Assembly: GCF_019443105.1 (NCBI RefSeq)
Contig: NZ_JAHZIJ010000017.1
Coordinates: 46,353 to 110,352 of the forward strand
From: Paenibacillus oenotherae
GTDB taxonomy: Bacteria; Bacillota; Bacilli; Paenibacillales; Paenibacillaceae
DNA length: 64,000 nt
Reading direction: 5' to 3'
Part shown: positions 34,008-41,946 of the stretch, in pieces
Position numbering within the stretch: position 1 is the stretch's first letter
Layout of the letters: each line of letters begins with the position of its first letter
The notes under the pieces: model-generated
What the model was told of the DNA's origin: nothing
Databases searched by the model: none
The model's input: the letters and a program-made list of their open reading frames with translations, nothing else
Program-made: the position numbers and the translations under genes

Positions 34008-34577
34008 CTATTTCTCCAACTCATAGCGGGTCGCGATAATGCCCGACTTGAGCGTTCGGCTGGACAACAGCTTGAGCCTGATTTTCTCGCCGTAGCCGTC
34101 GAATACCGATTTTCCGCCGCCGAGGACGACCGGACAAATCGTCAGCATGAATTCGTCGATCAGGCCAAGCTCAAGCAGCGTCTTCGCCGCCCCCGGACTG
34201 CCGAAGATAACGAGGTTTTTGCCTGGCTGCTCCTTGAGCGCCTTGATTTCCTCTGCGATATTGTCCTTGATCAGCATCGTATTGTTCCATTCCACCTTGT
34301 CCATCGTGCTGGAAATGACGATCTTCTTAACATCCTGCAGCCATTTGGCATGCTCCATACCGTGCGCCGACGCATTCGGATTGTCCAGCACCGTGGGCCA
34401 GTAGCTCTCCATCATGCGATACGTCGTGCATCCGTATACGGGAGAGCCGACTTCGGCTACGACCTCCTCGGCGTATTTCTCTAATTCCTCGTTGTACGGA
34501 ATCCAATTCAGTCCTCCGTTCGAATCCGATGCATACCCGTCCAGCGACACATGCATGAACAATACGAGTTTTCTCAT
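34008..34577 (-). CDS. RibD-C/dihydrofolate-reductase-like family protein
   Basis: 189 aa. It starts MRKLVLFMHVSLDGYASD, the usual opening of the RibD C-terminal reductase-like family (YyaP/YwjB type). GSPVYGCTTYRMMESYWP and LVIFGSPGAAKTLLELGLIDEF supply the nucleotide-binding loops. These proteins are presumed NADPH reductases of unknown substrate, and many are controlled by MerR-type regulators. GGAGAAACGG precedes the ATG. The MerR-type promoter upstream supports a drug or stress role, but no regulator gene is adjacent. Confidence 0.85.
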   Translation of the reverse strand: MRKLVLFMHVSLDGYASDSNGGLNWIPYNEELEKYAEEVVAEVGSPVYGCTTYRMMESYWPTVLDNPNASAHGMEHAKWLQDVKKIVISSTMDKVEWNNTMLIKDNIAEEIKALKEQPGKNLVIFGSPGAAKTLLELGLIDEFMLTICPVVLGGGKSVFDGYGEKIRLKLLSSRTLKSGIIATRYELEK

Positions 34578-35052
34578 GTCCGTTTCTCCTCTGATTTCGA
34601 ATTTATTTTGTTCGATTTTTTTTGGCCGTTGGCCCGCGTTTCATCCTGCTATTACATTAACTATAAATCATTACGTTACGTAAGGTTCAAGTGGAAATCT
34701 GAATTTTTGTGAAGACAACAATGCTACGCAAAGCCGCGCTTACAGAGCGTTGGAGGGAACTTCTTCAATTTTCGTCGCTCCTTCAGCTGATCATAAAAAC
34801 GAAAAATTCCTACCTATTCATGTTAAATAAACATAAATCGGTAGGATCATTAGCACAAAGACGGATTAAGGTGAACTCCATCGCTTATTCAGTTGACATC
34901 TGACTGGTGTCTGCCAAAGCCTAGTGAAATAAAGGGAAATGGCTGAAGGTACCGATTTTTTGGCGACATAATTACATAAATTCACCGCCAACATACGATC
35001 AACCTTCCGCCATTATTAAATAAAATCTACACTATACAAAGCCGCCTTCGAC
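34578..35052. other. Gene-free interval between reductase and ABC permease
   Basis: 475 bp. The only structure I can support is the MerR-type promoter at 34660-34690. The rest is AT-rich with no convincing frame, terminator or repeat. Confidence 0.5.
34660..34690 (-). promoter_or_regulatory. MerR-type promoter with 19-bp spacer and dyad
   Basis: On the minus strand TTGAAC (34685-34690) and TATAGT (34660-34665) are separated by 19 bp instead of 17. The spacer carries the inverted repeat TTACG-TTA-CGTAA (34671-34683). An over-long spacer with a central dyad is the known hallmark of promoters activated by MerR-family proteins. It points at the RibD-C-like gene. Confidence 0.65.
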
Positions 35053-36372
35053 TTATACCTTATAAGCACGCATCGCTTTGCGCAGCTCTTTAAGCGACGG
35101 GCGTTTGCCGTACATAAGAACACCGACGCGGTAGATTTTGGCGGCGAACCAGCCCACAATACCGATCGTAACAAGCAGAATCAGAATGGACGCCCATACT
35201 TGCCATAACGGCGGATCTTCCAGACCCAATCTCACCAGCATAACGTAAGGGGAGAAGAATGGAATATATGAGGTTACTTTAACAAACATCGCATTCGGAT
35301 TGGCAATACCGCCGAACAAGCAAATGTAGTAGCCGGCAAAAGACAGCATCGTAATCGGCATCAGTGCCTGCCCGAGATCTTCTGTACGGCTGACGATCGA
35401 GCCGACCGCCGCGAACATCGTCGCATACAGAAAGTAGCCTGCCAGGTAGAAGATTACCGCATAAATGACGAGCAATGGATCAATATCAGCCAAATTAATA
35501 TTCAATTCGCTCATCATATCCGCATTGTGCGGCAGCAGCAGGCTGCCAACCATTACGGCGACGAAGATTATAATTTGCGCTAATCCCACCAGGAACATGC
35601 CGAAGATTTTACCGAACATGCCCTTGAGCGGCGATACGCTCGTAATGAGCACCTCCATGACACGCGAGCTTTTCTCTGCTGTAATTTCACTTGCAATGAG
35701 CTGCCCTGTAATCATAATTGCCATGAACAGCAGGGTCAGGATGACATAGACAAGCCCCATATCCATCGCTTGCTCGGATTTCGACTTCCCTTGACCAATG
35801 GAACCCGCACCCTCAATCGTAGAAATTTGTACCGAATCAATCTCTACCGGCTCGAACAGCAATTTTTTTTGTTCCGCGGTCATATTACTGTCCTTCAGCA
35901 CGGTTTCCATCTTCACGGATTGCAGCGCAGCGCTCAGAGACTGGGTTGTGCTCATATCCATAAGTTCCTCTGATTTGAATGTAACTGCCGGGAATGAGCT
36001 GCTATCGCTTTTCGCAAATTCCATATAGCCTTCAATTTTCTCATCGATAATTGCCTGCTTCAGTGCGCTCTCGTTCGCATCAGCCGATCCTGCATCAGCA
36101 ATCGCAACGATCTCCAATTCCGGTTCTTTCTGCCCAGCCAGATAGCTCTGCAGCATCGCTATAATATCGGCATCCGTTCCCCCGTTAGAACCATTGTCCA
36201 AATAACCGATCTTCGTAGGCTCGCTCTCGCCGCTGAATTTGTCTATGAGATAAGGCAAGTTTGCACCAATGCATATAACTAGCGCGATGATTAGCGTTGT
36301 GATCAGAAATGCCTTGCCCTTCACCTTGTTCGCAACCGTAAATCCAACAACTGTCCAGAAGCTGTTATTCAT
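35053..36372 (-). CDS. ABC-2 type transporter permease (NatB-like)
   Basis: 439 aa. One N-terminal membrane segment is followed by an extracellular domain of about 180 residues, then five to six membrane segments, the NatB/ABC2_membrane_3 layout. SEITAEKSSRVMEVLITSVSPLKGMFGKIFG (near residue 235) is the family's coupling-helix signature. Its ATG overlaps the ATPase stop by 8 nt. Together they form an exporter; NatAB exports sodium in Bacillus, but the substrate here is not known. Confidence 0.87.
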   Translation of the reverse strand: MNNSFWTVVGFTVANKVKGKAFLITTLIIALVICIGANLPYLIDKFSGESEPTKIGYLDNGSNGGTDADIIAMLQSYLAGQKEPELEIVAIADAGSADANESALKQAIIDEKIEGYMEFAKSDSSSFPAVTFKSEELMDMSTTQSLSAALQSVKMETVLKDSNMTAEQKKLLFEPVEIDSVQISTIEGAGSIGQGKSKSEQAMDMGLVYVILTLLFMAIMITGQLIASEITAEKSSRVMEVLITSVSPLKGMFGKIFGMFLVGLAQIIIFVAVMVGSLLLPHNADMMSELNINLADIDPLLVIYAVIFYLAGYFLYATMFAAVGSIVSRTEDLGQALMPITMLSFAGYYICLFGGIANPNAMFVKVTSYIPFFSPYVMLVRLGLEDPPLWQVWASILILLVTIGIVGWFAAKIYRVGVLMYGKRPSLKELRKAMRAYKV

Positions 36373-37267
36373 GGTTATCACCTACCGTTTTTATAAAGAT
36401 TTCGTTGAGCGTTGGCTCCAATACTTCGAATTTATTAATGCCTGTTTGTGCCATAGCCAGTTCCAGAACCGGTCTTCCCGCACTCTCATTGGATATAAAC
36501 AGCGCATAACCATTCTCATGGCGAACGACTTTTGTTACTCCAGCGATGGTTTCCAAGCCCTGCACATCACCCTCTGTCCCGAGCAGAATGCGCTCGCGCG
36601 GAAACTGCTTCTTGATGCTCTTCAAGTTACCTTGCAGCACCGGATTGGATTTGTGGAGAATGGTAATATTGCGGCAAAGCTCCTCGACATGCTCCATTCT
36701 GTGCGTAGAGAACAGAATGCTTGAACCTGAATCCCGCAGCTCTTTAACCGTACTCTTCAACAGCTCGACGTTAACCGGGTCAAGACCGCTGAATGCTTCG
36801 TCCATTATGACGATCTTGGGGTTATGGATGACGGATGCGATAAACTGGATTTTCTGCTGATTCCCCTTCGACAGCTCCTCAACCTTCTTGTTGTAGTATT
36901 CTGGTACGTTGAACCTATCCAGCCAACGCTTCAGGTTGGTAACTGCATCCCTCTGCGACATTCCGCGAAGCTTGGCGAGGTAAATGACCTGATCGCTTAC
37001 CTTCACCTTAGGATACAGACCCCGTTCCTCCGGCAAGTAGCCCAAATTGCGGAGCAGGTCCGTGCTGTAAGGCTTGCCATTGTATTGAATGCTGCCGCCA
37101 TCGGGATAAATGAGGCCGAGCACCATACGCATCGTTGTTGTTTTGCCTGCACCATTGGCACCAAGCAGGCCGTAGATTTCACCCTCGGCTACCTCAAAGC
37201 TGATGCCGTTTACCGCTGTTTTATCCCCATACTGCTTGTAGACCTTATCCACTTTCAAAGGATTCAT
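36365..37267 (-). CDS. ABC transporter ATP-binding protein (NatA-like)
   Basis: 300 aa. Walker A GLLGANGAGKTTTM, Q-loop LPEERGLY, signature LSKGNQQKIQFIASVIH, Walker B PKIVIMDEAFSGLDPVN and the switch His in LFSTHRMEHVEELC are all present. The C-terminal extension of about 80 residues is usual for NatA/CcmA-type ATPases. ATG 37265-37267 follows GGGGAG. It partners the permease downstream and lies in the GntR-headed operon. Confidence 0.88.
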   Translation of the reverse strand: MNPLKVDKVYKQYGDKTAVNGISFEVAEGEIYGLLGANGAGKTTTMRMVLGLIYPDGGSIQYNGKPYSTDLLRNLGYLPEERGLYPKVKVSDQVIYLAKLRGMSQRDAVTNLKRWLDRFNVPEYYNKKVEELSKGNQQKIQFIASVIHNPKIVIMDEAFSGLDPVNVELLKSTVKELRDSGSSILFSTHRMEHVEELCRNITILHKSNPVLQGNLKSIKKQFPRERILLGTEGDVQGLETIAGVTKVVRHENGYALFISNESAGRPVLELAMAQTGINKFEVLEPTLNEIFIKTVGDNHE

Positions 37268-37293
37268 AGTTGTTAATCTCCCCTCTACCATGA

Positions 37294-38199
37294 TTAAGAT
37301 TGAATTCGCAAACGCTCTTGCTCAATCATCGCTGTCAGTATATCATCAAGCTCCAGCCTCTGCTTGCTCAAGATGTGAATGCCTCTTGCCCTGCACCATT
37401 CCTCAGACTCTATCATATTGCTCGTGACAACCTTGTATGTGCTGCCGCCGGCAAATTCAGCGCTATGGCAGCCAGGCATCGAACGCCATTGCTCCTTGCT
37501 GCCAGCTGTATCTGCGTAAAGCATGGACCAAGATTCAAGCAGGGTGTCCTTCTCATACATGCCAAGCACACGGCCATGGACGATAAAGACGATATAGTCG
37601 GCCAGCCTTCGCACCTCGTCGATTATATGCGAGGCCATCAGCACAGTCCGTTCCCCGCTCTCCATATAGCGATGAATGACATCTATCATCGTTCTCCACG
37701 CGATGGGGTCCAGTCCGGAGGACGGTTCATCCAGCAGAAGCAGCTCCGGATTATGGGCCATTGCAAGGATCAGATCGAACTTGCGACGCATCCCCTTGGA
37801 CATTTTGCGAAGCTTGAGCGACGGGTCAATCTCGAATCTGCGGATCAGCTCCTGATACCGGTTAATATCCCATTGCGGATACCATTGCCGGGTAAACGCC
37901 GCCTTTTGCTCCGCTTTCATATGGTCATACACGCTGCTGTTCTCCTCAGGAACATAACCAATCCGGGCCTTCATCTGCCAGTTGTCAAAAGCGCCCTGCT
38001 TCTCGCCAAGCACTTCAATCTCGCCCCTGTCCGGCTTTGCCAGATCAAGCAAGCAGCGGAACAGCGAGCTCTTGCCGGAGCCATTGGGACCAACGATTGC
38101 GGTCACATAGCCTCTCGGAATGGCAAGGTCAATAGGCCCCAGCTCAAAATGTGAGCGTTTCTGCACCATCCCTTTTACCTCAATTGCCGGTGATTGCAT
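37294..38199 (-). CDS. ABC transporter ATP-binding protein (YtrB-like)
   Basis: 301 aa. Walker A is AIVGPNGSGKSSLF (near residue 36), the Q-loop YVPEENSSVYDHM, the signature MSKGMRRKFDLILAM, Walker B PELLLLDEPSSGLDPIA, and the switch His ASHIIDEVRRLAD. The order GntR regulator then this ATPase matches the ytrA-ytrB arrangement of Bacillus, induced by cell-wall antibiotics. The membrane partner is probably the ABC-2-like protein at 38663-39382. Confidence 0.85.
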   Translation of the reverse strand: MQSPAIEVKGMVQKRSHFELGPIDLAIPRGYVTAIVGPNGSGKSSLFRCLLDLAKPDRGEIEVLGEKQGAFDNWQMKARIGYVPEENSSVYDHMKAEQKAAFTRQWYPQWDINRYQELIRRFEIDPSLKLRKMSKGMRRKFDLILAMAHNPELLLLDEPSSGLDPIAWRTMIDVIHRYMESGERTVLMASHIIDEVRRLADYIVFIVHGRVLGMYEKDTLLESWSMLYADTAGSKEQWRSMPGCHSAEFAGGSTYKVVTSNMIESEEWCRARGIHILSKQRLELDDILTAMIEQERLRIQS

Positions 38200-38219
38200 C
38201 CCTCTCCTCCCCCTTCTGC

Positions 38220-38618
38220 CTAAGTGCCGTTCGCATTTCTTCTGCGCTGCAAAATGTCCCTCAGCATCTCCATCATCTCCTCATCGGAGCATCTCACCCG
38301 TACTCCGGCGTCAACCGCTGCCTCCAATGCCTCTATGACTGAGCTTCTTCGGTGTATATCCCGCATCTCATCGCCAACCTTGGCAACATAAGTGCCAGTA
38401 CCTTGCTTCGTTCGAAGGAGCCCTTCATTCTCCAGATCCTGATACACGCGGCGTATTGTTATGACACTGCATTTCAAGGTCTGAGCCAGCTCGCGTATTG
38501 ATGGCAGCAAGGTTCCCTCCGCCAACTGTCCGCTAACGATGAGTGCACGGAGCTGTACTTCGATTTGATGATACATAGGTTCAGCGCTTTGCTCATTAAG
38601 CTGTATCGGAATCCACAC
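38220..38618 (-). CDS. GntR-family (YtrA-type) transcriptional regulator
   Basis: 132 aa, the short YtrA form without a large effector domain. The winged helix is clear: SAEPMYHQIEVQLRALIVSGQL, LLPSIRELAQTLKCSVITIRRVYQDLENEGLLRTKQGTGTYV (about residues 15-85). The rest is a short helical dimerisation tail. GTG 38616-38618 follows AAGAAGGTG. It sits inside the ABC operon and probably represses it through the palindrome at 39401-39432. Confidence 0.88.
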   Translation of the reverse strand: MWIPIQLNEQSAEPMYHQIEVQLRALIVSGQLAEGTLLPSIRELAQTLKCSVITIRRVYQDLENEGLLRTKQGTGTYVAKVGDEMRDIHRRSSVIEALEAAVDAGVRVRCSDEEMMEMLRDILQRRRNANGT

Positions 38619-38662
38619 CGTGCACACCTTCTTTTTGTGTTGAATTATCTATCGGACAATTG

Positions 38663-39382
38663 TTATTGGGAGAAGTCCCGGGATGCAAGCCTTCTGCGAA
38701 TTAGTATGCCAGTCAGGAGCAGCGCAGCGATAGCGGACACATTCGCAAGGATCGGCCAAGCCAGTTCCTCATTCTTCGCGGCATGCAGCGACCATAGAAG
38801 AAACTCCGTTTGGTTGGCCCATAAAAGAATGGCGATCACTGTGTACAGCAGCATAGCTAACAACGAAGAGATAAAGTATATTTTCCCGTTGTAGGCTTGT
38901 TCAATGTATACGTATATACAGCCCCCAATGATGGAATATCCGAACCAGAAGAAGACGAAATACATGTACTGATCTACGCTGAGAAGCGTGTTTAATTCGT
39001 CAGAGATTATATATTGAAAGGTGTAGAAGAAGACAGCTACAGGTACTGAGACCGCTATCGACTGTATCATTCTCGCAAGGACGATCGCGTTCAAGCTAAT
39101 CGGCAAAGTCCGGAAGTAAGTGATCTTGCGTGTAAACGGGTCGTCCGTCCGATACCGGAATATGGTACGATTCATCAGAAAGCCCATGAAGGGCACGAGC
39201 AGCAAGTACAATGAATCCCCGATCCAGCTCAGATCCTCCCCCTTATCCATTATCATTTCGTTGATGTTCGGTGTAATAATCAATCCGACATAAATGAAGA
39301 ATAATACTGTGATAACGACTCCTATCCACGATTGGCGCATTTCATTCCGGAAAATGTACATCGCGCCTCTCCAGTCGGACAT
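38663..39382 (-). CDS. ABC-2-like membrane protein, first gene of the GntR/ABC operon
   Basis: 239 aa with six hydrophobic segments and no ATP-binding motif. The short N-terminal helix MSDWRGAMYIFRNEMRQSW before the first membrane segment is the coupling-helix style of ABC-2 permeases. The role as membrane partner of the YtrB-like ATPase is inferred from the operon. ATG 39380-39382 has GGAGGG upstream. The gap to the GntR gene is 44 bp. Confidence 0.75.
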   Translation of the reverse strand: MSDWRGAMYIFRNEMRQSWIGVVITVLFFIYVGLIITPNINEMIMDKGEDLSWIGDSLYLLLVPFMGFLMNRTIFRYRTDDPFTRKITYFRTLPISLNAIVLARMIQSIAVSVPVAVFFYTFQYIISDELNTLLSVDQYMYFVFFWFGYSIIGGCIYVYIEQAYNGKIYFISSLLAMLLYTVIAILLWANQTEFLLWSLHAAKNEELAWPILANVSAIAALLLTGILIRRRLASRDFSQ

Positions 39383-39400
39383 GTTGTCCCTCCTCACTCA

Positions 39401-39454
39401 TTATACTGTATATATCTTTATACACAGTATAATCACACTGTGTTATTCTGTCAA
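39401..39454 (-). promoter_or_regulatory. Promoter and palindromic operator of the GntR/ABC operon
   Basis: On the minus strand TTGACA (39449-39454) is followed after 17 bp by TATACT (39426-39431). A palindrome with 14-bp arms, TTATACTGTATATA / TATACACAGTATAA (39401-39414, 39419-39432, one mismatch), covers the -10 and start region. The neighbouring CACACTGTGT is a further small palindrome. Confidence 0.75.
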
Positions 39455-39519
39455 TCCATACAGGTAAAATTTTCTTCCACTTACCTCCAATGACTATGTT
39501 CGAGCTGCTAGAGGCATCT

Positions 39520-39985
39520 GACCTCTCATCACAAGCGAAGCGATCGGTAGGGAACGATCATCAGACTGTTGACGTAATCCTTGCCAGAGGACGATCGTTC
39601 ATTCAAACGCCGAGACATACGAGATGCGAAAAGCGAAAAGTGAAAAGCGAGCGAGGCAAAACATGCGAAACGACAGGCTTTTGCTCACTTCTTGCCCCAT
39701 GAAGGTGAAATGCCTGCCAGAGTGCAGGTATTTTACCTTAATTTCCCTATATCGGCCGAATTTTTCTGAAATTCATGCACGATCGCAGGAATTCTATCAT
39801 TAAGGCGTCTTCTAACCGAAATTCATGCACTTTCGCAGGCTTTTTACTCTATTACTCTACTCCGTATTCAAACCTCGCTTGAATAAGGCCCGGGGCGCTC
39901 ATGAACCAAAAAGCGCGAGTGACAGGGGTCGAAATACCCTGTCACTCGCGCTTTCATAAGTCGTTTATGAGACAGCCCTCTTTGC
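39520..39985 (-). repeat. Dispersed hairpin repeat, copy D (long form, inverted)
   Basis: Same order as copy B but on the minus strand. It starts with GAGGGCTGTCTCATAA (39970-39985 area), then perfect 18-bp arms AAAGCGCGAGTGACAGGG / CCCTGTCACTCGCGCTTT (39910-39927, 39937-39954), then TTGGTTCATGAGCGCCCC. The core with two CCTGCGA modules follows, then the hairpin AAGGTGAAAT / ATTTTACCTT (39702-39739) and the tail ending at GATCGTCCTCTGGC. No gene is present in 39383-40004. Confidence 0.85.
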
Positions 39986-40004
39986 GGACTGTTATTGCGG
40001 CTAG

Positions 40005-40919
40005 CTATGCCCCTGCATGGCCCGCATTGCCGGTGTTCGGAATTTCATCATCAGAATCCGTATGCTCCCTCTTGTACCAGTGAAAGAAGATATAAGCAAG
40101 GATACCGCCATACATAATTTCCTGCACGAACTTCATTATGATGCCGCCCAGTTGTTGATCCTCAATAGGCTTTATCAGATTAAAGAATGATGGGCCGCCG
40201 TCAAAGCTGGCCAATAACGCGCTCGGATCACCTGAAACACAATAGCCCATCGCAACTGCCCACACTTCGGGATCATTATATGTTGCGTACATCGTGCTCG
40301 TTGTGAAGATAATCAATGCGCACGCAGGTGTTAGCAAAATACCGTTTGCGAATACGTAAGCCATCTTCCGAACATCCGTCAATCGGCTCCATTCCGGAAT
40401 CGGACTTACAATCTGCCACCACATCATAAACGATGCAACGAGCATTGCGAAGTAGTAGATGCGATGTACTGTAAAATGTGTCATGACGTAATCATGCACA
40501 ACCGGCACATGGTAGATGGAGAACAGCATGTTGAACAACACGAGTGAAAGAATCGGATTCATCGCCCAGCGGAATCGGCTCCAGAATGAAGCGCTGAACA
40601 TCACGCGCCACATAAAAGCAGGTATTCCCAGTATAATGATCGGCGGAACGATCAAGTACGAAAGCGACATGTTCGTCATATGGAAGGAGAACATGAGATG
40701 GCCGAGAAGCTCGAGCGGGCCGCCCTGTGCCATATAATAGAGTACCATTCCGGTAACGAATAGACATTTTTGAGTTACAGTTACGCGAGCCGCCTCAGGC
40801 GCATGCTTCTCCCGCCATGGACCAGCGAGGTAGAAATATAGGATAACAAGCGCAGCCATAAAGAAGAAGAACATCGGGCTCCATAACTCTTCGAATGTGA
40901 AGTACTGCAGTCCTAACAT
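40005..40919 (-). CDS. ctaG: Cytochrome c oxidase assembly protein CtaG
   Basis: About 304 aa with seven membrane segments, the CtaG/YtpB-like caa3_CtaG layout. The family's HMTNMSLSYLIVPPIIILGIP (second region) and DYVMTHFTVHRIYYFAMLVASFMMWWQIVSPIP segments are recognisable. Bacillus CtaG is needed to assemble the caa3 oxidase copper centre. I use ATG 40917-40919; GGGGAG lies 11 nt upstream. It follows ctaF after a terminator, so it is probably made by partial read-through or from its own promoter. Confidence 0.85.
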   Translation of the reverse strand: MLGLQYFTFEELWSPMFFFFMAALVILYFYLAGPWREKHAPEAARVTVTQKCLFVTGMVLYYMAQGGPLELLGHLMFSFHMTNMSLSYLIVPPIIILGIPAFMWRVMFSASFWSRFRWAMNPILSLVLFNMLFSIYHVPVVHDYVMTHFTVHRIYYFAMLVASFMMWWQIVSPIPEWSRLTDVRKMAYVFANGILLTPACALIIFTTSTMYATYNDPEVWAVAMGYCVSGDPSALLASFDGGPSFFNLIKPIEDQQLGGIIMKFVQEIMYGGILAYIFFHWYKREHTDSDDEIPNTGNAGHAGA

Positions 40920-40963
40920 AGCAACATGGACTCCCCTTTCCAAACTTACTTACCTTATGCTTA

Positions 40964-40997
40964 TAAAAAAAGAGGGGGCCGACAAGGACCTCCCTCT
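40964..40997 (-). terminator. Terminator after ctaF
   Basis: On the minus strand AGAGGG...GG pairs with CC...CCCTCT with one bulge, and the stem is followed by seven T residues. It sits right after the ctaF stop. Confidence 0.75.
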
Positions 40998-41007
40998 CTT
41001 CAATTGA

Positions 41008-41325
41008 TTACCACCAAACCCAATACTGGGCCATAACTACTGCTGTTATTGCAATTGTGATACCAAATAGAATCCCGATAATGGGATAGATATGACCACG
41101 GTCTTTCATATGCATCCAGAAAGCCATTTGAACGAACACCTGAAGAATGGCCATCCCAATCAGAATGATATAGATAAAGGTTTCATTCACTTCTCCAGCC
41201 GCTACAGCTGCAAAAGCGATCACTGTCAGCAGGATAGAGAAAATAAATGCAATAATATGCTTCTGAGGGCCTTCTGACTTATGGCGTCTGCCATTATTGT
41301 TTGCAGCTGATGGTTGATTTGCCAT
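41008..41325 (-). CDS. ctaF: Cytochrome c oxidase subunit IV (CtaF)
   Basis: 105 aa with three membrane segments (HIIAFIFSILLTVIAFAAVA, ETFIYIILIGMAILQVFVQMAFWMHM, IYPIIGILFGITIAITAVVMAQYWVWW), the small COX4_pro/QoxD-type subunit. GGTGGG lies 7 nt upstream of the ATG and the gene begins 3 bp after ctaE. The final AQYWVWW is typical. It is a structural subunit of the terminal oxidase in the membrane, without cofactors. Confidence 0.88.
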   Translation of the reverse strand: MANQPSAANNNGRRHKSEGPQKHIIAFIFSILLTVIAFAAVAAGEVNETFIYIILIGMAILQVFVQMAFWMHMKDRGHIYPIIGILFGITIAITAVVMAQYWVWW

Positions 41326-41328
41326 TTG

Positions 41329-41946
41329 TTAGCCCACCTTTCCCATCAAATAGACGACGGTGAAGATGAATACCCATACGACATCGATAAAGTGCCAGTA
41401 CATGCCGGCAACATAAATCTTAGGAGCTGTAACGACATTAAGCCCCTTCTTGAATACTTGTGCGATAAGCAGCGAAATCCAGAGAATACCGAACGCAACG
41501 TGAGCGCCGTGGAAGCCAACAAGCGTATAGAACGAAGAGCTGAATGCGCTTGTTGTAAAGCCATGGCCTTCATGTACATAGTGGTAAAACTCATAAATTT
41601 CAAGACCAAGGAACCCTAGTCCCAGAAGAACGGTAATAATTAACCAGTTGATCATCGCTTTGACCTGATTGTTGTGCATAGCCTGAATCGCGAATACACT
41701 CGTCAAGCTCGATGTAAGCAGGAGGAGCGTAGCTGCCGCTACCAGCGGCAAGGAGAACAGCTCCTGTTCAGTAGGTCCGTCAAGCACCTGGTGACGAAGT
41801 GCCAGGAACGCGGAGAACAACGTTCCGAACAATACCGTTTCTCCGCCAAGGAAGAGCCAGAAACCGAGCACTTTATTACGGCCTTCGAGAGTTGCTTTCT
41901 CCGGCTCGTGCGGCAGTTGTCCGTCTACATGCGAATGTCCGCTCAT
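41329..41946 (-). CDS. ctaE: Cytochrome c oxidase subunit III (CtaE)
   Basis: 205 aa with five membrane segments, the bacterial short form of COX3. KVLGFWLFLGGETVLFGTLFSAFLAL, the Glu-bearing LGFLGLEIYEFYHYVHEGHGF, and TLVGFHGAHVAFGILWISLLI are family signatures. The ATG has GGGGG at good distance and overlaps the ctaD stop (ATGA). It supports proton pumping and stability of the caa3 complex. Confidence 0.92.
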   Translation of the reverse strand: MSGHSHVDGQLPHEPEKATLEGRNKVLGFWLFLGGETVLFGTLFSAFLALRHQVLDGPTEQELFSLPLVAAATLLLLTSSLTSVFAIQAMHNNQVKAMINWLIITVLLGLGFLGLEIYEFYHYVHEGHGFTTSAFSSSFYTLVGFHGAHVAFGILWISLLIAQVFKKGLNVVTAPKIYVAGMYWHFIDVVWVFIFTVVYLMGKVG

